Source of the DNA: Apostichopus japonicus
Taxonomy: Eukaryota; Echinodermata; Holothuroidea; Aspidochirotida; Stichopodidae
Direction of reading: 5' to 3'
Assembly (NCBI RefSeq): GCF_037975245.1
Contig: NC_092569.1
Coordinates: 36,578,168-36,642,167, forward strand
DNA length: 64,000 nucleotides
Of the stretch, positions 1-23,000 are shown piece by piece; positions within the stretch are counted from its first letter, which is position 1; every line of letters starts with the position of its first letter. A program made the position numbers and the translations under genes. The notes under the pieces were generated by a model that did not search any database, was not told the origin of the DNA, and was given only the letters and a program-made list of their open reading frames with translations.

Positions 1-59
1 CATCTCACAATCGATACAGTATCCTCTGATCGGTATTAATTCTTTTCTTTTTACTTTAG

Positions 60-1689
60 GATCATGATGTTCCCCAAGAGAATATCATGTTACTATCACT
101 GATAATGGCAGAGTCCGGTAAGACATCAACATGTTTCATTCTTCTTGAAGTAGATCGTCATCTTTCTCTTTGTAATATTATTTACCTGATAATTTTACTT
201 AATTTCTATAAATGATGTACGAGATTGTTCTTCCTAAATTATGCAATCAAAGTTGCCTGCCATAAATTTTCTTGTAGATGGCAAAAATCTGCTTTTAGTT
301 TGACTGATTTTTAGTCTATTCTTGTCTTGCAAATTCAATGTCTTTTGTTTGCATGTCAGGAATGTTAAATGGTTTCATTTATTTATCATTTGCGTCATTG
401 CACCTCAACAGGCATACACTCTGTAGCATACGCATTTCCCAAAGTAAAGTTGGTGACAACAGCTGTTGACAAGGAACTGAATGAAAACTTTCACATTGTG
501 CCTGGAATAGGTGAGTTGGACCCATTCCTAAAGTGTTATGTATAAGCTTAAGTAAGGTAATGTGTAATCATGATTACTGCTATTGGGGTAACCTGATTAA
601 GGGTATATGAAATTATATGATTACTGCTATCTGTAATCATGATTACTGCTATGGGGGTAACCTGGTTAAGGGTATGTGTAAATTATATGATTACTGCTAT
701 GTGTAATCATGATTACTGCTGTGTGTAAATATGATGACTGCTATGTGTAATGATTACTGCTGTGTGTAAATATGATTACTGCTGTGTGTAAATATGATTA
801 CTGCTATGGGGTTATCCTGATTAAGAGTATGTGTAAATTATATGATTACTGCTATGTGTAATCATGATGACTGCTGTGTGTAAATATGATGACTGCTATG
901 TGTAATAATGATTACTGCTGTGTGTAAATATGATTACTGCTATGTGTAATAATGATTACTGCTGTGTGTAAATATGATTACTGCTATGTGTAATAATGAT
1001 TATTGCTGTGTGTAAATATGATTACTGCTATGTGTAATCATGATGACTGCTGTGTGTAAATATGATTACTGCTATGTGTAATAATGATTACTGCTATGGG
1101 GTTATCCTGATTAAGGGTATGTGTAAATTATATGATTACTGCTATGTGTAATCATGATGACTGCTGTGTGTAAATATGATTACTGCTACAGTATGTGTCA
1201 TTATGATTACTGCTGTGTGTAAATATGATGACTGCTTTGTGTAAATATGAGTAATGCTATGTGTAATCAATATTATGTTATGATATAATGTTATATTATA
1301 TTCAATGTTATGTGTAAACATGGTTATTTTCATGATTAATGTTATGTGTAGTACTAATGAATGTTCTCTGCAATGTTGATAATTGCTAGATTGTTTTAAA
1401 TGCAATCATGATAAATGTTGTGTAATCATAATTATTGCTTTGTGTAATCATGTCTTAAGTTTTATGCAGTGTATTTTTCTAATCATGGTTCATCTATGTA
1501 ATCATAGTTAATGCCACGGTAATCATAAAGTCTAGGTGTAATTTAGGTAATGTTCTGTCCAACCATGGTTAATGTGTTGTGGGGTCATCATAGATGTTTT
1601 GTACAATTATGCTGAAATACTAATTTGTAATCATGTTACTTTCAGGTAATTTTGGAGACAGATACTTTGGCACAGATCCCATTCCTTGA
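60..1689 (+). CDS. UCKL1: Uridine-cytidine kinase-like 1, C-terminal exons (partial)
   Basis: These are the last three coding exons of a UCKL1-type protein: 60-117, 412-510 and 1646-1689 (stop TGA 1687-1689). All junctions are GT/AG and the phases join cleanly (each split codon is a glycine). The joined product has about 64 residues. It starts with [14 protein letters not shown], contains [19 protein letters not shown], then FHIVPGIG and [10 protein letters not shown], and ends DPIP. This matches the end of the phosphoribosyltransferase-like C-terminal domain of UCKL1. That family joins a uridine/cytidine kinase to a UPRT-like domain in pyrimidine salvage. The kinase half lies left of the window. 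The C-terminus stops soon after FGTD, whereas I recall vertebrate proteins carrying an extra acidic tail. Intron 2 holds a tandem repeat (565-1270). Family assignment is from recognised motifs, not a search. Confidence 0.9.
565..1270. repeat. Tandem minisatellite in UCKL1 intron 2
   Basis: Degenerate tandem array built on 'gattactgctatgtgtaa' variants, alternating roughly every 20-25 bases (ATGATTACTGCT / GTGTGTAAATAT). Higher-order units include 'ggggttatcctgattaag', seen near 590, 655, 810 and 1100. It fills most of the intron between exons 412-510 and 1646-1689. No coding function is visible; decayed outlying units continue to about 1530. Confidence 0.85.
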
Positions 1690-2163
1690 AATAAATCAGT
1701 GGATCAATGGATCATGACATGGATGGTTTGGAGGTGAAACCACTCCCAGAGGACCAAACAACGACACAGAGATGTTGGTTGGATGTTGAAAGCATCAAAT
1801 ATGATGAGAAGAGAAGGCCCACCTATCTTGGACAGCGTTGGAGGAGAGAACTTTAATACCAGAGGAGGACATTAGAAGAGTTTTATTTTATGGAAAGCAC
1901 AAAAGAATGTACTTTTATTTGAGTTTTAATTTGATAGATTTGATGTTGGTGAGAGTATAATTATATCCCGTCCATAGGTAGGACTGTTTGTCTGTTCTTG
2001 GTAGATGGTAAGAAGGATCAGGTCTGTTGATAGTTTTAGCTTTTCCTTTTTTTTTTTTTACTAAAGTGATCGTCATTTTACTGAAGGTGTCTTTGCATGA
2101 TAATATTCAAAACTTGAATTTATCTAGTAATTACCTTTCTGCTATTTTATTTTTCTTTCTTTT
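1690..2163 (+). other. UCKL1 3' UTR / proximal 3' flank
   Basis: Non-coding sequence directly after the UCKL1 stop. An AATAAA overlaps the end of the coding sequence (1690-1695), probably too close to act as the signal. A further AATAAA lies at 3568-3573, beyond the Penelope-like insertion. I cannot decide the true cleavage site. Confidence 0.5.
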
Positions 2164-2197
2164 CTTCTATTAAATATGTGTAAAAGTAAGTTGGCCT

Positions 2198-2228
2198 GAC
2201 GTTTCGATCCTAGCAGGATCTTCTTCAA
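2198..2228 (-). ncRNA. Hammerhead-ribozyme-like motif at PLE end
   Basis: Minus strand reads TTGAAGA, a bulged A, a perfect 6-bp hairpin (GATCCT-GCT-AGGATC), then GAAAC and GTC. This is the order of a hammerhead core (CUGANGA, stem II, GAAA, a very short stem III, then the cleavage triplet), and hammerheads are known in PLE terminal repeats. The first core C is T here, and stem III would be only one or two pairs, so this copy may be inactive or need a dimer. Motif-level recognition only. Confidence 0.38.
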
Positions 2229-2556
2229 AGGCTAAATGACAAGTTACAGTAACAGAGGGGACAAAAACACGCACAGAATACAGACAGGTTAATGAGCATG
2301 GTGAACACAAAGAGATAGATGTAAGGGGATTAGTAGACAAGGGATGGAGAGAAGAAAGCAAGAAACCAACAGGGGAAGAGGAGAGGTAGGAGATCAACAG
2401 TGGAGGGACAAAGAGAGCATTAAGGGAAGGGGTAGGGAATAAACTGGTGAAGGACAAAGACAGAAAGGTGTGGAGAAAAAGGGTGGAAGAGAGCTATGGG
2501 AAGAGGAGTGAATGGGGGGGGGGAACAAGGGGAGAAGGAGGGGGGACAGAAGAAAA

Positions 2557-3097
2557 GTTAGTCATGTCCTTCCTGAATGTTCAGCCCATGAGGTTGAATG
2601 GTGCGAAGGCGTTGCATCCACAGCCTCTCTCTGCTGATTCATACTAGGTCAGGACGGCTACCTAAGGATTCAATCCCCTGTAGGGACATGTCATTAATGG
2701 TATGGTTGGGAAGGTTAAAGTGTGCTCCAACTGGGGTCTCAGTCTTCATGGTGTTGACGGTGGATCTGTGACCATAGAATCGCTTCTTGAGGGTGGTTTT
2801 GGTTTCGCCAACATACTGGATGCCACAAACTCTACAAGAGATCAGATATATGACATTAGTGGTTGTGCAAGTGATGTGACCCTTAGTCTTGTGTGTGAGT
2901 TGCATGCTGTGGCTGGTGATGGATTTAGATTCAACAATGTGGTGGCCGCAGATGATGCATCTCGAAGTACGATCACATATGAAAGTACCATGCTGAATGG
3001 GTGTAGGGTTAGAAGTTAGAGGCTGAACAGCAGCACGCACAAGAAGGTCTCATAGGTTGCGTGGTCGTCTGTAGGTGATGATGGGTTTTTCAGGCCA
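2557..3097 (-). pseudogene. PLE GIY-YIG endonuclease remnant
   Basis: Minus-strand reading frame with YRRPRNL, then an in-frame TGA, DLLVRAAVQPL, a CxxC-type segment (CIICGHH), the GIY-YIG core VIYLISCRVCGIQYVGET and KKRFYGHRS. A second in-frame TGA follows, then RERLWMQRL and GLNIQEGHD before the final stop at 2557-2559. Both internal TGAs sit where arginine would fit the family pattern, so they look like CGA-to-TGA transitions. In PLEs this domain nicks target DNA to prime reverse transcription. Here it is fragmentary and interrupted, so non-functional. Confidence 0.8.
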
Positions 3098-3185
3098 ACT
3101 AACTTTTACACATTCTCCTACACAGGTTCTTTAGTGGATAAGCAGGTTGCTAACAGTTTTTTTTTTTTTTTCCTTCTATTAAATA

Positions 3186-5605
3186 CTGAGATCTTAGTGC
3201 AAACTGAGTCAAGGGGACAACATTGTTTATTTTAAGTGATTATTAGTATTAGACTACAGATCAGGTGGATTCTATTAAGTTAATTTACTATTTCAGTATT
3301 GAGTTGATTTTTCAATCCAACCTGAATCGGTTGTTTATGGATGACTTCAGGGAGGATTTATTATTCTTGATAACTTATAGTTCAAGGATAAAAAACTAAA
3401 GTTTGAAAGTAAAGCCAGTAATATTTCAATATCTTTTGAGGTTTTCAAGATATTCCCCTTTAAACTCTGGAATGTTCCTTTAATGCTTGAGAGATGATGA
3501 TGTCAGCTCCTGAGTGCAGGCTTAAGTGTTATAGTTACTCTGTTGTTTTATCAACTCTTATAAACTCAATAAAAACATATTCTTTTGACTCCATAAACAA
3601 CAGAGCACCCTTAGATAACATTCACCTCTAGTTGTTGTAATGTGTATTATAAACATGTCATTTGATGCTATTGACCTAATGGTATGTGTGTTAGACTTAA
3701 CAGTCCAGTCACTTTAGTTGATGTGCCATGGTAACTTGGAATAATGGTAAATTTACCTAGATGCAATGGTTAAGTTAGTCATGTGTTGCAGCTGAGGAAC
3801 ATAATAATGATATCACCAAAATGCTCAGTCAACTCACCCAAGACATACTCTAAACAGCTTTACAACGAGAACAAATTACTGAAGGAAACAGACTTAATAG
3901 GCTATCTGAAAGAAATATGTGACATGATTAGTAAACCATGAATATGAATAACATAAACATGACTATGAATAGTAAAGCATGAATATGAATAACATAAACA
4001 TGAATATGAATTGCAAATAACATGAATAAAAACAGCAACTTGTTTGCACATAAATTACATGTGGCATGACATTACAGAAGATACTTTAAACCATAGATAT
4101 CAATATGATATTTATTGGTACAAATTATGTGTGTAACCTCCATTCCAACTGGACAACAGAAATTGAAAAGAATAACTTCTATGTTTGAAGGAGACACAAT
4201 CCCAGCTATCATCGCTGTCCTTGTTACAAAAGTAATTTTAATGAACAACTTTTACAAAACAGTTTTATCAAATTTTTAAGTTTCATTTGCTCACAAGACT
4301 GAATACTTGAGCAAGGCTGAATATGACATCATTAGAGCCACATATGTACACATATGCTTCATTTTTTAATGTTTTTCTTTCTGTATTTATTAATTTATTG
4401 TATTTACTTTCTGTAATAGCAATGGGTTTGCAAATGCTGAAAATAAAGTGTTGCATTTCTTAACAGGGGTTAGTGCTAAGATTGGTTTCAATTTCAACTC
4501 AGTATTAAGAGGAAAGTATAAACAGATGGAATGGTGGGTCCGTTCGGACCAAATTTGATCAACAGTTTGAAAATTCGGGAGTGGAATTCCCTGTATGATG
4601 AAGCCTTCATTAAAGTGTTGAATAGAATGGAAACGGTAAATCTCTAATTTCAGTAAAACTACTTTTGTTGATTTTGTACCTTTCATGTGAATAATGTAAC
4701 ATGAATATAAAGGATAGTTTATAAACCTCACAAAATATTACAATGTAGCTCTCGGTGTTTGGACAAAATTAAATGCCCTTTCAAGATTATCTACACCATC
4801 TGAAAGCAATTGATGTAACTTTGATGGTATTAAATGTAAACTAATTGGTGATTTAAAACAAGTAGTAAACATGCATAAGTCTGAAGGCTTGAAAACAAAA
4901 GACCAATTGTGTCCATTTTTGTTTTGTGTTTTGTGTCTACTTTGTTCAAGCTTTGCAAAAGTTGCCAAATTTTGAAAGGCTTTACAGCATTGTCATTTAT
5001 GTAGTAGCAAGTGAAAGTCATTTACCAATATTGGGGTGTTCAGGACCGTTCATCAAAATGGCAATTCCCTGGAATCACTATCAAATGTTTGTTGTCTTTA
5101 CATGACAGATTCTTTAGAATGATGTTATCCAGGGCATGAGAACCCTGGAGAGGTGGGCATGGAGGGGGGGGGGAGGGTCAGAAGATGACATCTGATCAAC
5201 CATGATTGGTAACAAGTTGGTCTCACACATATTTAGTGAGATTCTTTTGTTAATAACTTCAAACAATGACAAATCTATCCTGGTTTGTTGAGCAATCTTT
5301 ATTCAAAATGTCTTCAGTAATATCTATGGCTTAAATACATTACACAAAGCATGGGCTACATGCCTTAACCAATAAAACATTTCAGTGCTTACCTCTTATT
5401 CTACACTTTCCATTTCCCTCTCATCCTCTTCACATTTGACATTTCCCTCGCAACCCCTTCAGCTCTCCTATTTCCCATTACACCTCATCCACTTTCAAAT
5501 TTCTGCTGTCCCTTCTCTCCCGTCTTTCTTCTCCCGCCCCCCCCCCTTCCCTTCTCCCTCTTAAGTCACCCAACTTCATCTTGATTTTCAGTGTACAGCA
5601 CTACA
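3186..5605. other. Intergenic, no gene recognised
   Basis: AT-rich sequence with no exon-like conserved reading frame. Contains AATAAA at 3568-3573, a short repetitive 'catgaatatgaataacataaa' patch near 3940-4030, and CT-rich low complexity at 5390-5560. Reading frames here are short and lack recognisable domains. Confidence 0.5.
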
Positions 5606-5609
5606 TTTA

Positions 5610-6073
5610 GGTATCGCACCACAATAAGAGTAGTGCACATATTCGCCTGAGAGGCGGAAAATAGCCCATTAGTGCCCTACTGTATTGATTTTTTGCCATT
5701 TTCTGAGTCGTCACCATTCTCTTTGATGCTTGGATGTTAAAGAAGATGAAATAAACTGCTGATGGTCTAACAATCTGGAGGATTGAAGGTGATTTAAGGT
5801 ATTTTAGAAAATCTTGGTTGAAACAAGAAGATTCCGCAGAGACAGCTGTCAGATGGCAAGGGGAGCACTATAATAAACTATGAGCTCTTCTAGCTCAAAA
5901 TCTAAACAGTCATGGTGGCAGACGTTGAATGTATTATGATAGCTTAAGCCATTAGCTATCATATGGTGGATAGGACATGTCAGTTGAAAACTTCTATCTA
6001 TGCTATATCGGCCTTGGAAAGTGACGGGTTTAGTGTGTAAGTCAATGGGAGCAATTAATTGTGGTGCGGTACC
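5610..6073. mobile_element. Putative MITE with 16-bp terminal inverted repeats
   Basis: GGTATCGCACCACAAT at 5610-5625 is the inverse of ATTGTGGTGCGGTACC at 6058-6073 (one mismatch). Both ends are flanked by TTTA (5606-5609, 6074-6077). The 464-bp interior has no transposase. Non-autonomous DNA transposon is the simplest reading; superfamily unassigned. Confidence 0.6.
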
Positions 6074-6289
6074 TTTAGCGATCAAAGTAAATACTTGTTT
6101 ATCGCCGACACCATCCTAGTTACCAAACTTGCTTGTACGTGACACAGTAACGCAACTGACTTTAATCTATATCTTAAAATCTGGCCCCCTTTCTTTATAT
6201 GTGTAACCTTGACACATCTGGGCGCAATATCCGGGGTGTGATGGCCCAGAAGTCGAAATGAAACCGCCACTTCAAAAGAAACAATAATT

Positions 6290-6712
6290 AAGTAATGTGT
6301 CTGTGCCCCCAAATTGTGGAATGCACTCCCATTTTCTATTCGCAATTCAAGTACTGTAAAGTTCATTTAAATCCAGTCTTAAGACTTTCATTTTCACACG
6401 TGTATATAATTAATCTAGTTTTACTTATTATCTCATTCTTTTGTATTTATCTCCTACTATTGTTTTATCCTATTTTCTGATTTTGTGGCATGGTATATAC
6501 TGTCTTCATTTTCTCCATCGTTATTGGATTTGTTTAGTCTTTTAGGGTTATCTGTTTTTAAGATTTTTACCTCTTCCTTATGATTAACATGGTTTCTTAA
6601 TTTTCGTTAAGTTTTATACCTTTACTCTTTTAAGTTTGTACAGCGCCATAGCTTATGTTTTTACATATATATGTGCGCTTTAGAAATGTTTAAATAATAA
6701 TAATAACGTAAA
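6290..6712 (+). mobile_element. CR1/L2-like non-LTR retrotransposon, 3' end
   Basis: Plus strand encodes APKLWNALPFSIRNSS followed, after a frameshift, by a SSLKTFIFT-like segment. This is the pattern at the C-terminus of CR1/L2-type reverse transcriptase ORFs. It is followed by an untranslated tail with 'gcgctttagaaatgtt' and a 3' (TAA)n-like microsatellite, typical of these elements. 5' part missing; frameshifted and dead. Confidence 0.7.
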
Positions 6713-7440
6713 GAAGACAATCGGACGAGGCGATGACGCGTTGGAATCCTGCTTAGGAACATACGTGATATGGAGGTGAATAAGGCGCATTTCCAAATAT
6801 TACTCGGTCACACAGGGGAAGCATCAGACGGGAGGGAAGGAGACTAAACATTAAGCCACACTAATTATGACAGAACCGAACCAAGTTTTATTGTGCTACC
6901 TTTTATTTATTTTATTTAACATTAAAGGGTAAACTCGGTTAGCTAATCTCCTCTTTTGAGTTCCGCATGACAGAACGGTCGGGGAGGGAGCTGTTTATGA
7001 AGTGACAATACCAACACCACAATTACTGGGCACAAACAGATATTTCTTTTAATTCTTTTTTCTCTACAGCTTCAGACCGTTACCAAGCTACGCCTAACCG
7101 TGCGTTACTATTGATACACTAATAAATTAACCGAGCGCACAATTTATAGTGTCCTAAACATGCTATTAGTACACAATTCATGTGTAACGATATGGGCGTA
7201 GAGGGCGCACCGAGAAATCTAACTACCACTGGCAATCTGGTTACAGTTGCATTACTGTAAAGCCACGTTTGTTAAAGGGTGTGAAGACTCGCGTAAAAAG
7301 AAACGTCTAATGCCGGTAATTTGACCTAGTTCCGAATGAGGTGTAACAGAAGTGTTAAACACTACTATCGATCCCAGAAAATACACACACAGCTTGCTAC
7401 CGTCGGTAACTGACTAGTGTACAGTCAGTACGTACAGCTG
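6713..7440. other. Convergent intergenic spacer between UCKL1 and FRK-like A
   Basis: No coding signal seen. The minus-strand AATAAA complement (TTTATT) occurs near 6905-6920 and could serve the FRK-like A transcript, but nothing confirms it. Confidence 0.4.
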
Positions 7441-7634
7441 CGGACAATACCCACAGCACAGTATACAAACGATACAGCGATGGACATCTCAGGTCCAGCT
7501 AAAGATAACAATTAAGGTATCACGTTTCATTACTGTCTGCATTTTGTAACGACACGAACAAAACGTCAATTGCAAGCAACAGAGAGTTAACTTGTTCAGA
7601 TGGCCGCACGCCGTTTGGGGCGAGTCTTCAATGC
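7441..7634. repeat. Segment duplicated at 48782-50853 (FRK-A 3' UTR region)
   Basis: Shares clear homology, in the same orientation, with 48782-48855 plus 50732-50853. Shared pieces include CAATACCC, GCGATGGACATCTCA, AAAGATAACAA, GGTATCACGTTTCATTACTG and GGGGCGAGTCTTCAATGC. The second copy is split by a hAT insertion that is absent here, so this copy is the empty site. It begins 59 bp beyond the FRK-like A stop codon, so it is probably in that gene's 3' UTR. Confidence 0.8.
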
Positions 7635-7692
7635 CTTTAAGTGGAATGAAGTTTGCATATTTACAGTTTATATTTATAGTTTCATATGCTGA

Positions 7693-18540
<10,848 letters not shown>

Positions 18541-19200
18541 TGCAACTGGTAAATAAAGCCTCACCTTCTTGAGGGTGCTCGAATATCAAAACCGCTAAAG
18601 CTGGTAAAACCACCGTCTACAGTCAACGGTCTATGTGATTGTTGTCATATTGTAAGCAAGTAATTGTCGAAGACTAGATTACTTGAAAATCGAGTACATA
18701 AAGCGTAATATGCAACCACTCATAATGAAAGGTGATGTATGTATGAGATAGGCACAACTTACACAAAAGAGTTAATTTACATACATATCATTAGGCGAGT
18801 TGATGACTCACAGCGAATTGTAAAAAACTGACGAAGCAGAAAACGGTGCAATACGTTTCACAACCACAAATTTCTGAAGTTTTCACATTCCTTGCTGGGA
18901 AATATTCCACTCAGTTCACGGATTAACTGATTTCAATTTGCTTAGGAACAATTACAAGTTTTTCTGTGTGTGTGTGTGTGATATGCTAGATGATTTTGAT
19001 GAAAAACGATTATTTCCAAGGAATTTTCAAAATCTTTCAGAGTGAATGAATGAAAAAGTGATATATTGCACAATCCCTATCAGTAACTTAACTGGTATTT
19101 GTCCACAAGTGAATTATAATTAGCTCTGAAAAAGTCCCTGCACCAGAAAGGAATGATACAAATGACCTTTGACCCCCACTAAATCAATGGCAATCAAGAA
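18541..19200 (-). other. 5' flank / probable upstream intron of FRK-like A
   Basis: An acceptor-like 'ttatttaccag' ends five bases before the start codon of copy A on the minus strand. Copy B has 'cagtctcatag' ten bases before its ATG. Both suggest a separate non-coding first exon, as is common in Src-family genes; I could not locate it. No other gene is seen here. Confidence 0.4.
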
Positions 19201-19205
19201 CTTCT

Positions 19206-20076
19206 TAAGTGGTATACGTAAGGGGCTCCTATCGTCTGAAAGTACTTCATGGTTAGTAGACGTAAGGGGCACCCGTCTTCTGAAAGTACTTCATGGTTAG
19301 TAGACGTAAGGGGCACCTGTCTTCTGAAAGTTCTTCATGGGTAGTAGACATAAGGGGCACCTGTCTTCTGAAAGTACTTCATGGGTAGTAGACATAAGGG
19401 GCACCCGTCTTCTGAAAGTACTTCATGGTTAGTAGACATAAGGGGCACCTGTCTTCTGAAAGTTCTTCATGGGTAGTAGACGTAAGGGGCACCTGTCTTC
19501 TGAAAGTACTTCATGGGTAGTAGACGTAAGGGGCACCTGTCTCCTGAAACTACTTCATGGTTAGTAGACCTGTCACCTGAAAATAGGGGGAACCTGTCAC
19601 CTGTCGGGGAACCTGTCACCTGAAAATACTTCATGGCTAGTAGACACAAGGGGCACCTGTCAGTACTTCATGGCTAGTAGACATAAGGGGCACCTGTCAG
19701 TACTCCATGGCTAGTAGACATTAGGGGCACCTGTCTTCTGAAAGTACTTCATGGGTAGTAGACATAAGGGGCACCTGTCACCTGAAAGTACTTCATGGAT
19801 AGTAGACATAAGGGGCACCTGTCAGTACTCCATGGCTAGTAGACATTAGGGGCACCTGTCTTCTGAAAGTACTTCATGGGTAGTAGACATAAGGGGCACC
19901 TGTCACCTAAAAGTACTTCATGGATAGTAGACATAAGGGGTACCTGTCAGTACTTCATGGCTAGTAGACATAAGGGGCACCTGTCACCTGAAAATACTTC
20001 ATGGCTAGTAGACATAAGGGGCACCTGTCACCTAAAAGTACTTCATGGATAGTAGACATAGGGGCACCTGCTATCC
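19206..20076. repeat. 44-bp minisatellite array upstream of FRK-like A
   Basis: About 20 copies of a 44-bp unit (AAAGTACTTCATGGTTAGTA plus GACGTAAGGGGCACCTGTCTTCTG), with some shortened units. Lies between the two kinase genes, 0.7 kb upstream of the copy A start codon. No coding content; reading frames across it are repeat artefacts. Confidence 0.93.
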
Positions 20077-23000
20077 AAGTTTTTAAGTTCCTGCAAACTA
20101 CCAGTGGTGAACTAAAGTGCTTTACAAGCAAAGGAATCATATCTGCACACAGACAAAAACTACCAAACAAACATCCAAACACACGCCATCATCTTCAGGA
20201 AGGAATACAAAAAAGACAAGAACAAGACCAATGGCCTATTGACTTTATTGGCAATGTATTCCAAATTCACATATATTTAACAAAACCTGAATATTTGTAC
20301 AAAGATGGTGATAATGTAGGGAAGGGACAAGGTTACTGGCTAGGAAATAAGCAATAGTTAACAAGGCTGTTTGCACCTATACTGGTTTGCACTACAATCA
20401 GAATACAATATAATAATTACATAAAAACAATGACTTAATGATATATTCCAATATGGTTACATTTAACTTCTTTCAGTACTCAACTTATCACACATTTATG
20501 TTATTTAAGAGTAAAGCAGTTCTCTGCATGAAGTTTTGTCTATTAATTAATCATACCAATTAGGGCCAATTTTAATGGTGTTGAACACCAAAACACTGGT
20601 AGACCTAGATCCACTCAAAGGGGTGTTTTATTGGTCCAAAGCTTTGTTCTCTTCACCAACCTACACATCTCTTCTTAAGTGTTCATACTAATCATTCCTT
20701 CTAATAGTTTCATACACTTTTCACACAACTAACTTGGCTGTTCGTACAACCAAAACGAAACAGACACAGTATTAGGTCCCAAATGTTTTCTAGTGTGCAA
20801 TTAACACTACTGTGAAAGTGAAGTCTAATGGAGCCATCAGTTATTCGCTGACTAACCTGCTAATGTGCAAATTAACACTACTGTGAAAGTGAAGTCTAAT
20901 GGAGCCATCATTTACTCGCTGACTAACCTGCTAGTGTGCAATTGACACTACTTCGTTCTAAGTTTGACCAATAGTTTGGTCTTATATTGAGAAGTCTTGT
21001 GGTATACTCCGTAAATATAGCAGAAACTGCAGAACCAATGCTGCAGGGTAATCAAAGTCAAATGCTCATACCGTGTGGTTTGGTACCATAATATAAACTT
21101 ATTATAAACATAGTATTAACATCATACGTGGCCGTAAAACAATATCATTTATATAAACAAAAAGACAATTTGACTGACTGGGATTATTAAACCTTACATG
21201 AATACCTTTGTGTTTAAGAGAAACATTACAATTGTTAACTGGTGGCAAAACATCCTTCATCTTAATAACAAAATATTCTGGATGCTAACCATATATATTG
21301 CTTGAATGTGAATAACCATTGTTGCCATACTAGCATTTCACACTGACAACTTAACATTGCCCCACCTGTCAACTGCAGGCACCCTGGTTTCCTTTTAAAA
21401 ATGGCAAAAACTAAAATTCCAAAGAAATTCTCAAATCCCGTTCCCTATTGATATCATGAAGTGTACTTCAAAACTCTCCATAATTATAAAATAGCCTGAT
21501 GATACATGAGGTGTAAAACTGTCTTTATCATCCTGGGAGGGGTCTGCAAAACTTTGTGTTTTGCAAGGGGTGGAGGGAGGGGGTGTCGTGAGAGCAAATG
21601 GGTGCACACAGGGTGGTGGTTTCCATGAACATTTTACTAACCTGTGTACAAGATTGAGACTGCCACCATGGGCAAATGACACATCAATCTTCCTTCCATT
21701 GTGGGAAAGAGTTTATTAGATGAAGGTAATAATTCCTTTAAATGGTTGGTGGGGGGGGGGGGGGGGTTCAAGAACATTTCAACTCTGTCTCTAGAGTTCT
21801 ATGGATGGGAAGAGGTTAAGAAACCTAGGGTGTATGGTTTAACCAAATATAGCTGGCATTGAACACATACTATAGCCATCTTACTTTATGGTGTATACTT
21901 CTGCCACAACCTGTAAATTTTTTTAAATTGTTAAGTTGAGCACAAAGTTTCATCCTCCCAAAACATGAAGTTGGAAAAGTATTTCCGAGTGAGACGACAG
22001 TTCCTATAATTCTTTTACACTTTGGTCACTGAATATTAACAAATGTTAAGCTGCTTTACAAGCCATTAGTCAGTTGTGAATGGTCTCTCAAAAGTTATAT
22101 ATTTAATTGAAGGTTATCAAGCTAGCAAGCTGATTTCCCTTTTGGCAGAGCTAATTAATTTTTTTTTAAAGCAGAACAAATAAAGCAATATTACCAATTA
22201 TGTGAAACTTAAAACCATAGCAGACTTAGACACATTTATAGCAATATCATTTTAAATTCTTTGTCTAGAAAACTAACATTTGTTTACACTTTAAAGATAG
22301 ATTGACAAGTTTCTTATTCTGAGTAGATGTGACTAATTATTGCAGAGTTTGAATTCAGATGGCAAAAACCTCATACTCAAAGAAATGTAATTACTAATGG
22401 GATGATTACTCCAGATATATATATATATATATATATATATTGTAACAACATGTTCAAATATGAATATTTAGTAAGTAATTATAATATTTCTACACTTAAT
22501 AATTTATGCCCTCTCTATGAATACGGAGTAGGAAAGAAATAGTCGCTGTTTGATTCACAATTACGATCAGCCCCGGTGTCCATCTTACTCTTGAGACTAT
22601 CGCTGACCAATAAACATCGAATTTAAGAAAGTTAGATCGTCAAAAATAAATTGGCATTCCTCTATCAGAGTTAAAAGTTAATGCAATATTATTGAGTAAA
22701 TTTCATCGATTCACTTCATTTTTTGGAGAATGAGAGGTGATGTCAGCATAAACACAGTTCATGCTATGAGAATTAACCAGTTCTGCTACATTAAACTCTA
22801 CTCAAACATTAAATTATATAAAAGGCAGATGATATAACTGATAGCTGGTCAAATTTTTTCTTAGCTTTATCACATGTGTAATTTGTCATTTTTAATTCTT
22901 ATATTTCTTATGGCTTTATTTGTGAATATTATATATTTATTTTAGTTCTAGTTCTCTTATTGTAAGGGTGTACAGGCCTTCGGGTTACAGGAATTTGGTT

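Larger units (their letters stand above)
2177..3172 (-). mobile_element. Penelope-like retroelement, 5'-truncated copy
   Basis: About 1 kb insertion flanked by a 13-bp direct repeat, CTTCTATTAAATA (2164-2176 and 3173-3185), a size typical of Penelope-like element (PLE) target duplications. The ends carry 24-bp inverted repeats (2176-2199 and 3090-3113) with one mismatch. An oligo-T run lies just inside the right target duplication (about 3157-3171). On the minus strand it encodes only the C-terminal GIY-YIG endonuclease part of a PLE protein; the reverse transcriptase is absent. The structure says retroelement insertion, dead as a coding unit. The assignment rests on the GIY-YIG motifs and element architecture. 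Confidence 0.82.

Noticed and set aside
2170-3019. Plus-strand and second minus-strand ORFs over the Penelope fragment
   Set aside because: Shadows of the GIY-YIG frame and of low-complexity GGGGAGA sequence.
3792-3915. Exon-like stretch (AEEHNNDITKMLSQLTQDIL, stop, TALQREQITE)
   Set aside because: Looks coding-like after an AG but has an in-frame stop, no partner exon and no recognised family. Kept only as a note.
18541-18564. Upstream ATG of FRK-A giving [12 protein letters not shown]
   Set aside because: MGNC at 18540 is the expected lipid-modified Src-family start. The longer form would bury it, and an acceptor-like AG lies between the two ATGs.
19206-20076. Regular array considered as CRISPR-like
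   Set aside because: Units are contiguous, near-identical throughout with no unique spacers, and the sequence is eukaryotic: a minisatellite.
20001-20357. 118-residue plus-strand ORF
   Set aside because: Begins inside the 44-bp array and runs into unique sequence without any recognised motif or splice support.
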